64,000 bases of DNA from Rhizobium sp. R635 (GTDB taxonomy: Bacteria > Pseudomonadota > Alphaproteobacteria > Rhizobiales > Rhizobiaceae), in contig NZ_LOKX01000014.1 of assembly GCF_002211285.1 (NCBI RefSeq), forward strand, positions 1 to 64,000, given 5' to 3'. The notes below the pieces were generated by a model. That model did no database searches, had not been told where the DNA came from, and saw only the letters and a program-made list of their open reading frames with translations. Both the position numbers and the translations under genes were made by a program. Below are positions 48,094 through 57,558 of the stretch, piece after piece. Positions within the stretch are counted from its first letter, which is position 1; each line of letters starts with the position of its first letter.

Positions 48094-49362
48094 GTGAACC
48101 ATTTCGAGTACCGCGACGGCATCCTTCACGCCGAGAATGTCCCCGTTCCCGAGATCGCCAAGGCGGTCGGCACGCCTTTCTACGTCTATTCCACGGCGAC
48201 GCTGGAACGCCATTACCGCGTCTTCTCGGAAGCCTTCGCCGATGTCGACTCCATGGTCTGCTACGCGATGAAGGCGAATTCGAACCAGGCGGTACTGAAG
48301 ACGCTCGGCCGCCTCGGCGCCGGCATCGACGTCGTCTCGGAAGGCGAACTGCGCCGCGCGCTCGCCGCCGGCATTCCGGCAAGCCGCATCATGTTTTCGG
48401 GCGTCGGCAAGACGCCGCAGGAAATGGATTTCGCGCTCGAGGCCGGCATCTACTGCTTCAACGTCGAATCCGAGCCTGAGCTCGAGATCCTCAACCAGCG
48501 CGCCGTCAACGCGGGCAAGAAAGCTCCGGTCTCCTTCCGCATCAATCCGGATGTCGACGCGAAGACGCATTCGAAGATTTCGACCGGCAAGAAGGAAAAC
48601 AAGTTCGGCATCTCCTGGGAACGCGCCCGCGCCATCTATGCCCATGCCGCCAAGCTGCCGGGCATCGAAGCCACCGGCATCGACATGCATATCGGCAGCC
48701 AGATCACCGAGCTGCAGCCCTTCGACGACGCCTTCAAGCTGTTGCGCGATCTCGTCGCGACGCTGCGGGCCGACGGCCACACCATCCATCACGTCGATAT
48801 CGGCGGCGGCCTCGGCGTTCCCTATAAGGACGACAACAATCCGCCGCCGCTGCCGGATGCCTATGCGGCGATCGTCAAGAACCAGCTGCGCGGCCTGGAT
48901 TGCAAGATCGTCACCGAGCCCGGCCGCCTGATCGTCGGCAATGCCGGCATCCTGGTGACCGAAGTGCTCTACGTGAAGGACGGCGGCGAGAAGACCTTCG
49001 TCATCGTCGACGGCGCGATGAACGATCTCATCCGCCCGACCCTCTACGAGGCCTATCACGAGATCCGCCCGGTGACGATTTCGGCGGCCAACGCCCCGCG
49101 CATCCGTGCGGACGTGGTCGGCCCCGTTTGCGAGACCGGCGATTACCTGGCGCTCGACCGCGAGATGGCGATGCCGAAGCCCGGCGATCTGATGGCCGTC
49201 AGCACCGCCGGCGCCTATGGCGCGGTGCAGGCCGGCACTTATAACAGCCGCCTGCTGGTGCCCGAGGTTCTGGTCAAGGGCAGCGATTTCCATGTGATTC
49301 GCCCGCGCAGGACCTATGCCGAACTGATCGGTCTCGACTCGGTTCCGGCTTGGCTCGACTGA
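48094..49362 (+). CDS. lysA: Diaminopimelate decarboxylase
   Basis: PLP enzyme of 422 residues that makes L-lysine from meso-diaminopimelate. Motifs: the PLP lysine in CYAMKANSNQAVLKTL, HIGSQI, the GGGLGVPY glycine loop, and CETGDYL. The start is GTG at 48094, with AAGG 9 bases before it; an in-frame opening upstream overlaps the lipoprotein gene in another frame. It lies between the LptM-like lipoprotein and the TIGR02302 gene. Confidence 0.96.
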   Translation: MNHFEYRDGILHAENVPVPEIAKAVGTPFYVYSTATLERHYRVFSEAFADVDSMVCYAMKANSNQAVLKTLGRLGAGIDVVSEGELRRALAAGIPASRIMFSGVGKTPQEMDFALEAGIYCFNVESEPELEILNQRAVNAGKKAPVSFRINPDVDAKTHSKISTGKKENKFGISWERARAIYAHAAKLPGIEATGIDMHIGSQITELQPFDDAFKLLRDLVATLRADGHTIHHVDIGGGLGVPYKDDNNPPPLPDAYAAIVKNQLRGLDCKIVTEPGRLIVGNAGILVTEVLYVKDGGEKTFVIVDGAMNDLIRPTLYEAYHEIRPVTISAANAPRIRADVVGPVCETGDYLALDREMAMPKPGDLMAVSTAGAYGAVQAGTYNSRLLVPEVLVKGSDFHVIRPRRTYAELIGLDSVPAWLD

Positions 49363-49528
49363 CAAAGCCATCACTTTTTGGCGAACGAACGTGAAAAGCC
49401 GGTATTGCCGGCCGCTCGCCCTCGCCTTCGCCATAAAGAGTGTTATCCTTGTCAATCATGAGCGTATTGCCCTGCAATCGCCGGAAGCGCCCTCTGTACC
49501 AGAACGCCAGATCGCGGAGACCGGACCG

Positions 49529-52183
49529 ATGACAAGCCCCTCGAGGCAGAAGAAAGGTGCATTTGCGCTCCGCCCCTCGCTTGCCCGGCTGGTAACGACG
49601 AAACGCCTGCTGGCGCGCATCGTGCTCTTTTTCGAGCAGTTGCTGCCGCCGCTGATGCCTGTTTTCTCCGTCGTTGCTTTCTATCTCTCCGCCTCCTGGT
49701 TCGGCATCTTCCGCAGCGTGCCGGACTGGCTTCGCATCCTGCTGCTGATCGCCTTCGCCGCCGCCTTCCTCGTCTCGCTCGTCCCCTTCCGCCATCTGCG
49801 CTGGCCGAAAACCGCCGAAGCCGACCGTATGCTGGAAGAGCGCAACGGCCTGCCGCACCAGCCGGTTACCGTCCAGGAAGACGACCCGGCCTTCGATACG
49901 CCCTTTGCCCGCGCGCTCTGGCGCGAGCACCAGGCGCGCATGGCCGAGAAGATCGCGGCACTCGATGCCGGCATGCCGAGGCCTGACATCGCCGCCCATG
50001 ACCGCTTCGCTCTTCGCGCCATTCCCGCGCTGCTGCTCGTCACCGCTTTCGGCTACTCCCTGTCGATCAACGGCGGCTCGCTTGGTGATGCGTTGCAGTC
50101 AGCTCCCGAGCAGGTGACGGTCGATCCGGCGGTGCGCATCGATGCCTGGGTGACGCCGCCCCCCTATACCGGCCGTGCGCCCGTCTATCTCACCGCTGAC
50201 GGCAGCGAGCAGGCACCGATCGGCATTCCGCAATTTTCAGGCCTCACCGTGCGCGTCAGCGGCGGAAAGACGGCCGAAAAAGTGGTCTTCCGCAAGGCGA
50301 ACGGCGAGGCGCAGGATATATCAGTGCAGGCGGACACGAAACCGCAGCAGGCGGCAGCGCCGACAGTCGAGCAGCCGGCGGCGGGCGCACCTGCCAATAA
50401 TGCCCTCGTCGCGCAGACGCATGTGATGAAGCTTGAGGAAAACGGCGCACTCGAAGTCAACGGCCGCCGCTGGAGCTTCGAGGTACTGCCCGATAAGGCG
50501 CCTGAGATCGCCTTCGACAGCATGCCGAAGCCGAGCATCAACGGCGCGCTGGAAATCGGTTTCACCGTCAAGGACGACTACGGCGTCCAGGAAGCCCATG
50601 CGGAGATCGTTCCTCTGGAAAGCGATCCGGCGGCGACGCCGCTCTATCCGCTGCCGGAATACCGGCTGGATATCCCGCGCCGCAACGCCCGTGATGCCAA
50701 GGGCGTGACCAGCCGGAACCTGACCGAACATCCGCTTGCCGGCAAGCGCGTGCGCATCACCCTCGTCGCCAAGGATGCCGCCGGCCAGACCGGCCGCAGC
50801 CCGCCCTATGAAATGATATTGCCCTCGCGGCCCTTCAACGAGCCGCTTGCCGCAGCCGTCGCCGAGGAACGGCAGGTTTTCGCGCTCGATACACGCAAGA
50901 TGCCGCAGGCGATCGCGCTGAACGAGGCGCTGACCATCCGTCCCGAGGAGACGATCCCCAAGCTCACCAACTACCTGCTGCTGGAATCGGCCTTGGCGCG
51001 CATGAAGCTCGCAAAGGGCGAGGACGCGCTGAAGGATACGGCCCAGTATCTCTGGGAGATTGCGCTTGGCATGGAGGACGGCGATCTTTCGCTCGCCGAG
51101 CGCAAGCTGCGTGAAGCCCAGCAGAAGCTTGCCGACGCGTTGAACCGAAACGCGCCCGACGAGGAGATCAAGAAGCTGATGGACGAACTGCGCAAGGCGA
51201 TGCAGGAGTACCTGACCGAGCTCGCCCAGCGCATGCAAAACGCGCCGATGATGCAGCCGAACCAGAATGCGCAGAACATCCTGCGCCAGCAGGATCTGGA
51301 AAGGATGATGGACCAGATCGAAAATCTCGCCCGCTCCGGCAATCGCGACGCGGCCCAGCAGATGCTCTCGGAATTGCAGCGTATGATGAACAACCTGCAG
51401 GCGGGCCGCCCGCAGCGGGGTCAGCAGGGCCAGGAGAACAGCGAAGCCCGCAAGCAGATCGACAAGCTCGGCGAGATCCTGCGCGACCAGCAGAAGCTGA
51501 TGGAAGAGACCTTCCGCCTCGATCAGCAGCTCAAGGACCGCATGCAGCGCGGCGAATCCGATATGGGCGAAAACGATCCGCTGCTCGACGAGATGACGCC
51601 GGGAGAGAACGGCGAGCCGCAGGACCAGCAGCAAGGGCAGCAGCGCCAGGGCGAGCAACCCTCCGACCAGATGACGGCTGAGCAGCTCAGGGAAGCGCTG
51701 AAGCAGTTGCGCGCCCAGCAGGATGCGCTCGGCAAGCAACTCGGCGAATTGCAGAAGAAACTCGGCGAAATGGGCATGAAGCCCGGCCCGGGCTTCGGCC
51801 AGGCCCGGCGTGAGATGGACGGCGCCGGCCGCGAGCTCGGCCAGGGCCGCGGCGACACGGCCGTCGAGAACCAGGGCCGCGCGCTGGAAGCCCTTCGCCA
51901 GGGCGCCCGCGACATGATGAACCAGATGATGCAGGCGCAACGCGGCCAGCAGGGACAAGGCCCGGGCGGGCAGGTGGGCCAAGGCGACCAGACCGGTCGC
52001 GACCCGCTCGGCCGGCTGCGGCGGACCACGGGGCCGCTCGAAGACGACGGCGTCAAGGTGCCCGATGAAATCGACGTTCAGCGCGCGCGCGAAATCCTCG
52101 ATGCGATCCGCGAGAAGCTCGGCAACAATCCGCCGCAGGAAATGGAACGGCGGTATCTCGAACGGCTCCTGGACATCCAGTAG
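49529..52183 (+). CDS. TIGR02302 family protein, membrane anchored with Gln/Met-rich coiled coil
   Basis: 884 residues of unknown function, conserved in Rhizobiales and other alphaproteobacteria. Membrane helices at about 34-57, 65-88 and 161-181 are followed by a periplasmic region with Ig-like repeats (about 190-440: RIDAWVTPPPYTGRAPVYL, FTVKDDYGVQEAHAEIVPL). A long helical segment (about 530-830) is very rich in Gln, Met, Glu and Arg (QRMQNAPMMQPNQNAQN, GQQRQGEQPSDQM). The conserved C-terminus ends PQEMERRYLERLLDIQ. This build suggests an envelope scaffold, but no activity is known. The ATG at 49529 has GGAG 9 bases before it. It follows lysA on the same strand. Confidence 0.85.
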   Translation: MTSPSRQKKGAFALRPSLARLVTTKRLLARIVLFFEQLLPPLMPVFSVVAFYLSASWFGIFRSVPDWLRILLLIAFAAAFLVSLVPFRHLRWPKTAEADRMLEERNGLPHQPVTVQEDDPAFDTPFARALWREHQARMAEKIAALDAGMPRPDIAAHDRFALRAIPALLLVTAFGYSLSINGGSLGDALQSAPEQVTVDPAVRIDAWVTPPPYTGRAPVYLTADGSEQAPIGIPQFSGLTVRVSGGKTAEKVVFRKANGEAQDISVQADTKPQQAAAPTVEQPAAGAPANNALVAQTHVMKLEENGALEVNGRRWSFEVLPDKAPEIAFDSMPKPSINGALEIGFTVKDDYGVQEAHAEIVPLESDPAATPLYPLPEYRLDIPRRNARDAKGVTSRNLTEHPLAGKRVRITLVAKDAAGQTGRSPPYEMILPSRPFNEPLAAAVAEERQVFALDTRKMPQAIALNEALTIRPEETIPKLTNYLLLESALARMKLAKGEDALKDTAQYLWEIALGMEDGDLSLAERKLREAQQKLADALNRNAPDEEIKKLMDELRKAMQEYLTELAQRMQNAPMMQPNQNAQNILRQQDLERMMDQIENLARSGNRDAAQQMLSELQRMMNNLQAGRPQRGQQGQENSEARKQIDKLGEILRDQQKLMEETFRLDQQLKDRMQRGESDMGENDPLLDEMTPGENGEPQDQQQGQQRQGEQPSDQMTAEQLREALKQLRAQQDALGKQLGELQKKLGEMGMKPGPGFGQARREMDGAGRELGQGRGDTAVENQGRALEALRQGARDMMNQMMQAQRGQQGQGPGGQVGQGDQTGRDPLGRLRRTTGPLEDDGVKVPDEIDVQRAREILDAIREKLGNNPPQEMERRYLERLLDIQ

Positions 52184-52218
52184 GCCTCGTACCGCCGTGC
52201 AGTGGTGAGAGCGTTGCT

Positions 52219-52578
52219 TTAAGCGACGAGCGCGCGGGCGACAGCCTTGCGTATATCGGGAAGCGCGAATGGCTTGGCGACGACGTCGATGATTTTTTCT
52301 GCCAGATCGTCGGCCCGCTCGCGCTGTTCGGCATAGCCGGTCATCAGCAGGATCTTCAGGCTCGGGAAAGCGTCTTTTGCCTGATGGGCGAGCTCGATGC
52401 CGTCCATCACGGGCATACGGATATCCGAAAGCAGGAGATCGTAGACCCCGTCCTTCAGCTTCTCCAGCCCCTCGGCGCCGTCGGCCGCTTCATCGGTCTC
52501 ATGACCGTCGAGCCGCAAGGCCCGGGCTACGAAAGACCGCAGGGAGTCCTCGTCTTCCGTAATCAGAATTCTTGCCAT
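52219..52578 (-). CDS. CpdR-like single-domain response regulator
   Basis: 119 residues that are just a receiver domain. Phosphoacceptor D52 in LLLSDIRMP, acidic pair near E8-D9-E10, T80 in KILLMTGYAEQ and K102 in AKPFALPD are all in place. No output domain. The alphaproteobacterial CpdR, which steers ClpXP in cell-cycle proteolysis, is of this size and type, and the DGIELAxxA and KPFxLxDI segments are similar. CpdR itself cannot be confirmed without alignment. No histidine kinase is next to it. Convergent with the TIGR02302 gene. Confidence 0.75.
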   Translation of the reverse strand: MARILITEDEDSLRSFVARALRLDGHETDEAADGAEGLEKLKDGVYDLLLSDIRMPVMDGIELAHQAKDAFPSLKILLMTGYAEQRERADDLAEKIIDVVAKPFALPDIRKAVARALVA

Positions 52579-52695
52579 ATGTGCATTGCTCCGTCTTCAG
52601 CCCCGCGACGGAAATCACCAGACTTTCCTTTTCGATCGGTAAAGATGACGAAGCGATGGACGGGATGGTTAACAACCCGTCTTGATCACCAATGG

Positions 52696-53238
52696 TCAGG
52701 CGTCGCCCGTAACGACGCCGACGAAGGGCAGTTCGCGGAAGGCATAAGCGACATCCATGCCGTAGCCGACGACGAAATAGTCCGGGCATTCGAAGCCGAC
52801 ATAGTCAGCCTCCAGCTTTTCCTTGCGCTTGACGCGCTTGTCGAGCAGCACGGCGATCGTGACGTTGCGTGCGCCGCGCTCGAAGAGCAGTTCCTTGGCA
52901 AAAAGCAGCGTCCGGCCGGATTCGAGGATATCGTCGATCAACAGGACGTCGCGGCCATGCACGTCGCTGTCGATATCCTTGACGATGCGCACGCCCTGCG
53001 AAACCGTGCCGATACCATAGCTCGACAGCGTGATGAACTCGACCTCCGGGGCAAGCCCGGTGTCATGCAGGGCGCGGATCAGGTCGGCGGCGAAGATGAA
53101 GGAGCCCTTCAGCACGGCGATGACGAGCAGGTCCTTGGTCGGACCGTTGGCGATCTCCCGCGCCATCGAATGATTGCGCTCGGCGATCTGCTCGGCGGTG
53201 AAGAGCGGCTCGATGTTTTTTCCGCGCACGACAGGCAT
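52696..53238 (-). CDS. hpt: Hypoxanthine phosphoribosyltransferase
   Basis: Purine salvage enzyme of 180 residues that makes IMP (and GMP) from hypoxanthine or guanine and PRPP. PRPP-binding motif VLLIDDILESGRTL, and the purine-site segments LKGSFIFAADLIRAL and VGFECPDYFVVGYGMD. The frame starts at 53253, but GGAG lies 9 bases before the ATG at 53238, so the start is taken there. Confidence 0.93.
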   Translation of the reverse strand: MPVVRGKNIEPLFTAEQIAERNHSMAREIANGPTKDLLVIAVLKGSFIFAADLIRALHDTGLAPEVEFITLSSYGIGTVSQGVRIVKDIDSDVHGRDVLLIDDILESGRTLLFAKELLFERGARNVTIAVLLDKRVKRKEKLEADYVGFECPDYFVVGYGMDVAYAFRELPFVGVVTGDA

Positions 53239-53371
53239 AGGGGCTTGCTCCATGAAAAGAAGGGTAAGCCGTTAGCACATATGCGGACCTGAAACAGCCT
53301 CGCCGGGCATGAAATTAACGCGATTGATGCAGCCTGTGGCGCGAAAGCCGGCCGTCACTCGGCCCGATGCG

Positions 53372-54016
53372 CTAGGGCAGGAAGGACAGCCGGACCTCCG
53401 GCATCTTTCCGCCGGCATGCTGGACACGGGCCGAGAAGCCTCGGCTTTGGCCGGCATAGACGACGTCGGCGGGCGCATCGATGACGATGCTTGCCGTCAG
53501 CCGTTCGTCGGTCACGAGATCGGCGCGGATCGGATGCACCGTCTGCGTGGTGCCGCTTTCGTTTTCGATGATGCCGTTGATGACGAGCACGCGCATGCCG
53601 TTCGCATCCCGCGGCGTCACGGTCACATGCGTGAAATGCAGCGGCGCTCCCGACGAGGCTCCCTCGGCGGAAAGGCCGGAAAAGCCGCCCGTGAGGCCGA
53701 AGACGAGCACGGCGAGCGCCAGCACCAGTATCGCGAAGCTGCGCAGCGAAGCGCGCTGCAGCCAGGATTCCGCCGTCCGCAGAGCGGAAGCAGCGATCGC
53801 CAACGGGAGCGGCGGGGGTGCGGCGGCCATGCGCCTGCGGTTGTCGTTATGGACCCTGGCACTGAATTCCTTCGGCCAGGCTTTGCCCACCGTCACGAAT
53901 TCCGCGTCGGAAATATCGGCAGGACGTGCCGAGCGATACTGGCGGCGTGCGGGCTCCGGCGGCAGGAAATCATAGGCTTGGCCCGGTGTCCGGCGGCTGA
54001 AGGAGGATGCTTCCAT
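53372..54016 (-). CDS. Membrane protein with DUF3426-like periplasmic domain
   Basis: 214 residues. A Pro/Arg-rich N-terminus, one membrane helix at about 108-128 (FAILVLALAVLVFGL), and a C-terminal beta domain (VINGIIENESGTTQTVHPIRADL, GQSRGFSARVQH) of the DUF3426 type. In many alphaproteobacteria a similar protein with an N-terminal MJ0042-type zinc ribbon lies divergent from ftsE; here I see no CxxC pair, so the zinc part may be lost. GAGGC lies 8 bases before the ATG at 54016. Function unknown. Confidence 0.7.
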   Translation of the reverse strand: MEASSFSRRTPGQAYDFLPPEPARRQYRSARPADISDAEFVTVGKAWPKEFSARVHNDNRRRMAAAPPPLPLAIAASALRTAESWLQRASLRSFAILVLALAVLVFGLTGGFSGLSAEGASSGAPLHFTHVTVTPRDANGMRVLVINGIIENESGTTQTVHPIRADLVTDERLTASIVIDAPADVVYAGQSRGFSARVQHAGGKMPEVRLSFLP

Positions 54017-54222
54017 GGTGGCTGCCTCGCAGATGTCCACATGGTTTCGATGCCGCAAGCAATCTTGGCATTGAAACGAATCCTCCTCAGTCGTAAATTT
54101 TAATGGTTAATGCTTCGCAAAGATTGCCATCAAACGGGCGTCTTTCCGGCAAAATTTACCGGCTGTTAACGGTGTTGGTTAACAAGTCATGCGGTGAAAC
54201 CAAGAACAGACTGAGCTGCCCG

Positions 54223-54882
54223 TTGATCCACTTCGAGAATGTCGGTTTGCGCTATGGCATGGGCCCGGAAATCCTCCGGGACCTGACCTTCGACATTCCG
54301 AAGAAATCCTTTCAGTTCCTCACAGGCCCGTCGGGCGCCGGTAAGACCTCGCTTCTGCGGCTGCTTTTCATGTCGCTGCAGCCGACACGCGGCCTGATCC
54401 GCATGTTCGGGCGCGATATTTCCGAAATCCCCCGTCCCGAATTACCGCTGCTGCGCCGCCGCGTCGGCATCGTCTTCCAGGATTTCCGTCTCCTCGACCA
54501 TCTCACCACCTATGAAAATGTCGCCCTGCCCTTACGCGTGCGCGGCAAGGAGGAAAGCTCCTACAAGACCGACGTCCTGGAACTGTTGAAATGGGTCGGC
54601 CTCGGCGAACGCATCAACGTGCTGCCGCCCGTCCTTTCCGGCGGCGAGAAGCAGCGCGCCGCCATCGCCCGCGCCCTGATGGACCGGCCGGAAGTCCTGT
54701 TGGCCGACGAACCCACCGGCAATGTCGATCCGCCGATGGCGAGACGCCTGCTCAATCTTTTCCTCGAGCTGAACCGGCTCGGCACCGCCGTGGTGATCGC
54801 CACCCACGACCTGGCGCTGATGGAGCAGGTGGAAGCCCGCCGCATGATCCTTTCGGGGGGGCACCTCGATATCTATGACTGA
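54223..54882 (+). CDS. ftsE: Cell division ATP-binding protein FtsE
   Basis: ABC-type ATPase of 219 residues that works with FtsX to activate septal peptidoglycan hydrolases through amidase activators. Walker A GPSGAGKTS, the ABC signature LSGGEKQRAAIARALM and Walker B VLLADEPTGNVD are all present. The frame opens at 54103 but the protein family begins at IHFENVGLRYGMG; this corresponds to a TTG at 54223, so a non-ATG start is inferred. Overlaps ftsX by 8 bases. Confidence 0.92.
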   Translation: MIHFENVGLRYGMGPEILRDLTFDIPKKSFQFLTGPSGAGKTSLLRLLFMSLQPTRGLIRMFGRDISEIPRPELPLLRRRVGIVFQDFRLLDHLTTYENVALPLRVRGKEESSYKTDVLELLKWVGLGERINVLPPVLSGGEKQRAAIARALMDRPEVLLADEPTGNVDPPMARRLLNLFLELNRLGTAVVIATHDLALMEQVEARRMILSGGHLDIYD

Positions 54883-55888
54883 GCCCCCGTCCAGAAACAA
54901 GGAAACGGCGCCAGCCAAGGCTGAGCCAAAGCGGCCGGAAATGCGGGTGCGGCCGACCGCGCCGATCCTGCCGCCCTCCAACATCCAGGGCAATGCCCTG
55001 ATGGTGGTCATATCGATCATGGCCTTTCTCGCCTGCCTGACGCTCGGCGGCGTCAGCATGGTGCGCTCGACGGCGGCAAGCTGGGAGAGCCAGATTTCCC
55101 GCGAGATCACCATCCAGATCAAGCCGGACGACAATCTGGACATGGAAAAGGCGCTGACGCAGGCGCGCGACCTGGCGCTGACCTTCGTCGGCACCAAGAG
55201 CGGCCAGATCGTCGACGAGGCGGCGACCGCCCGCCTGCTCGAACCCTGGCTCGGCCCCGGCCTCGATCTCAAGGATCTGCCCGTGCCCCGCCTCGTCGTC
55301 ATCACCATCGACGAGAGCAATCCGCCGGATTTCGATGGAATGCGGGCGATGCTCAAGGACAGCATCCCCCAGGCCAGCCTCGACGACCACCGCACCTGGG
55401 TCGACCGGCTGGTGTCCATGGCGCACACGACGGTGCTGATCGGCACCGGCATCCTGCTGCTGGTCTTCTCGGCCATGGTGCTGACCGTCGTCTTCGCCAC
55501 GCGCGGCGCGCTGTCGGGCAACCGCCACATCGTCGAAGTTCTGCATTTCGTCGGCGCCGAAAGCTCCTTCGTCGCCACCGAATTCCAGAAGCATTTCCTG
55601 AAGATCAGCCTCAAGGGCTCGGCGATCGGCAGCGCGCTTGCCGCTCTCTTCTTCGCCACCGCAGGCTTCTGGCAGAGCCGCACGCTCGCAACCCCGGAAA
55701 CGGATCAGGCGACGGCACTTTTCGGCACCTTCTCCGTCGGCGTGCTCGGCTATGCCGGCATCTTCGCGACGATGATCGTCATCGCGCTGCTGACGACCTT
55801 CACCGCGCGGCTGACCGTCATGCGGACGATCTACGAAATCGATACATTGCGTTCGGACCCGACGCGCACCGACGGCATCGCGAGTTGA
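54875..55888 (+). CDS. ftsX: Cell division protein FtsX
   Basis: Permease-like partner of FtsE, 337 residues with four membrane helices and a large periplasmic loop between helices 1 and 2 (about 75-165) that contacts the hydrolase activator. The Pro/Arg-rich cytoplasmic N-terminus is typical of alphaproteobacteria. The start overlaps ftsE by 8 bases, so both are made together. The M23 peptidase at 0.5 kb is the kind of enzyme this complex regulates elsewhere, but the two are not linked here. Confidence 0.94.
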   Translation: MTEPPSRNKETAPAKAEPKRPEMRVRPTAPILPPSNIQGNALMVVISIMAFLACLTLGGVSMVRSTAASWESQISREITIQIKPDDNLDMEKALTQARDLALTFVGTKSGQIVDEAATARLLEPWLGPGLDLKDLPVPRLVVITIDESNPPDFDGMRAMLKDSIPQASLDDHRTWVDRLVSMAHTTVLIGTGILLLVFSAMVLTVVFATRGALSGNRHIVEVLHFVGAESSFVATEFQKHFLKISLKGSAIGSALAALFFATAGFWQSRTLATPETDQATALFGTFSVGVLGYAGIFATMIVIALLTTFTARLTVMRTIYEIDTLRSDPTRTDGIAS

Positions 55889-55955
55889 TCCCAACCATGC
55901 CGTTTTGTCATGAAAGCGTCTGTTCTGCGCCGCAATCAGCGTATAATCACGATTC

Positions 55956-56669
55956 ATGACCATGGGCCAGACGACACGCAACCCGATTCGGCAGGACCCG
56001 GAGCTTCATCGCCCGGCGGGTCTGCCGCCGCGGCGCGGCCCGATCCGCCGCCTGCTGCGCTGGGGCGGCTTTGCCTGCGTGCTGGCGATCGCCCTGGTCT
56101 TCGGCGGTTTCCTGCGTTTTGCCGATTCTGTGACGACGCTGAAGCCGCCGGTCGAGCCGAAGGCAGACGCGATCGTGGTGCTGACCGGCGGTTATCAGCG
56201 CATCGACCAGGCCGTGGAACTGCTGCAGAAGGGCGCCGGCAAGCGGCTGCTGATCTCAGGCGTCCACCCGACGACGACACCGGCGCAGATCCGCAGGATG
56301 ACGCAAGGGTCGGCCGATCTCTTCTCCTGCTGCGTCGATATCGGCCACGACGCCATAGACACGATCGGCAACGCCGAGGAGGCCTCCAACTGGATCCACG
56401 CTAAGGGATACAGGAGCGTCCTCGTCGTCACCAATAATTACCACATGCCGCGAAGCCTCGCCGAGCTCTCCTATGTCGATCCCGACATCGAATTCATCCC
56501 CTATCCCGTCGTCAACTCGGACCTGAAGACCCGCAACTGGTTCACCGATCCGAACGCGATGCGCGTCATGCTCGCCGAATATGTGAAGGTGCTGCTGGCC
56601 GGCGCCCGCAACGTCACAGGCTTCGGCCGCCACACCGGGCTGCGCTCGGCAAGCGTCGCCTCGGACTGA
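55956..56669 (+). CDS. YdcF/ElyC family protein (DUF218)
   Basis: 237 residues. A membrane helix at about 32-50 (GFACVLAIALVFGGFLRFA), then the DUF218 domain with AIVVLTGGYQRIDQAVELL, LLISGVHPTTTPAQI and NYHMPRSLAELS. Members such as SanA and ElyC act in envelope integrity or antibiotic tolerance; the reaction is unknown. It lies between ftsX and plsC on the same strand. Confidence 0.85.
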   Translation: MTMGQTTRNPIRQDPELHRPAGLPPRRGPIRRLLRWGGFACVLAIALVFGGFLRFADSVTTLKPPVEPKADAIVVLTGGYQRIDQAVELLQKGAGKRLLISGVHPTTTPAQIRRMTQGSADLFSCCVDIGHDAIDTIGNAEEASNWIHAKGYRSVLVVTNNYHMPRSLAELSYVDPDIEFIPYPVVNSDLKTRNWFTDPNAMRVMLAEYVKVLLAGARNVTGFGRHTGLRSASVASD

Positions 56670-56757
56670 TGCATTTGCATCAAGCTATCATCAAACGCTT
56701 TTTATGACCGGCAATATCGTGTAGGCCGGTCGCGTGAGCATGCCTCGGGAAAATTTC

Positions 56758-57555
56758 ATGATCGCCCTGCGTTCCATTCTCTTCAACACGGTCTTCTACG
56801 CCAACCTCATCATCCGGATGATCGTGCTCTCGCCCTATTATTTCGTGGCGCCGCGCCTGACCGCCTATGCGATCCCGAAGAACTGGGCGCGTTCCAACCA
56901 CTGGCTGATGCGGGTCATCGTCGGCACGACCTTCGAGATCGAGGGTCTGGAGAACCTGCCGGACGGCAGTTACATCCTGGCGCCGAAGCACCAGTCCTTC
57001 TGGGACACCTATGCGCTGCTGCCCTGGCTGAAAGACCCGGTCTACATCCTGAAGCGAGAGCTGATGTGGATTCCGCTGTTCGGCTGGTATGCCAAGAAGC
57101 AGCGGGTGATCCCGGTCAATCGCGGCGCCCGCGGCAAGGTGATGGTGGAAGTGCTGAAGCGTACCAGGGAAGAGCTTTCGACCGGCCGCCAGCTCATCAT
57201 CTATCCCGAAGGCACGCGCCGCCCGCCGGGCGCCGAGCCGGTCTATAAATACGGCATCGCCCGCATGTATCGGGACCTCAACATTCCCGTCGTGCCGATC
57301 GTCATGCATCCCGGCCTCTTCTGGCCGCGGCGGAGCATCCTTCGTTATCCCGGCCACTTCAAGGTGAAGATTTTGCCGCCGATCATGCCGGGGATGGATC
57401 CGGACGCTTTCTTCGCCCATCTGGTCGAGGTGACGGAAGGGGCAAGCGACGAACTCCTCATCGATACCGTCGAACGCAATCCGCATCTGCCCTTGCCGCC
57501 GACGGCCGTGGAAAGGTTGGCCGAGCTGCGCAAGGTGAAGGCGGCGACGGCGTGA
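56758..57555 (+). CDS. plsC: 1-acyl-sn-glycerol-3-phosphate acyltransferase
   Basis: Makes phosphatidic acid from lysophosphatidic acid, an essential step of membrane lipid synthesis. The 265 residues carry the catalytic HxxxxD motif in APKHQSFWDTYALLPW, the second-block WIPLFGWYAKKQRVIPVNRG, and the acyl-acceptor motif YPEGTRRPPG. GTG at 56734 and ATG at 56740 are possible, but CGGGAAA before the ATG at 56758 favours the latter. Confidence 0.9.
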   Translation: MIALRSILFNTVFYANLIIRMIVLSPYYFVAPRLTAYAIPKNWARSNHWLMRVIVGTTFEIEGLENLPDGSYILAPKHQSFWDTYALLPWLKDPVYILKRELMWIPLFGWYAKKQRVIPVNRGARGKVMVEVLKRTREELSTGRQLIIYPEGTRRPPGAEPVYKYGIARMYRDLNIPVVPIVMHPGLFWPRRSILRYPGHFKVKILPPIMPGMDPDAFFAHLVEVTEGASDELLIDTVERNPHLPLPPTAVERLAELRKVKAATA

Positions 57556-57558
57556 CTA

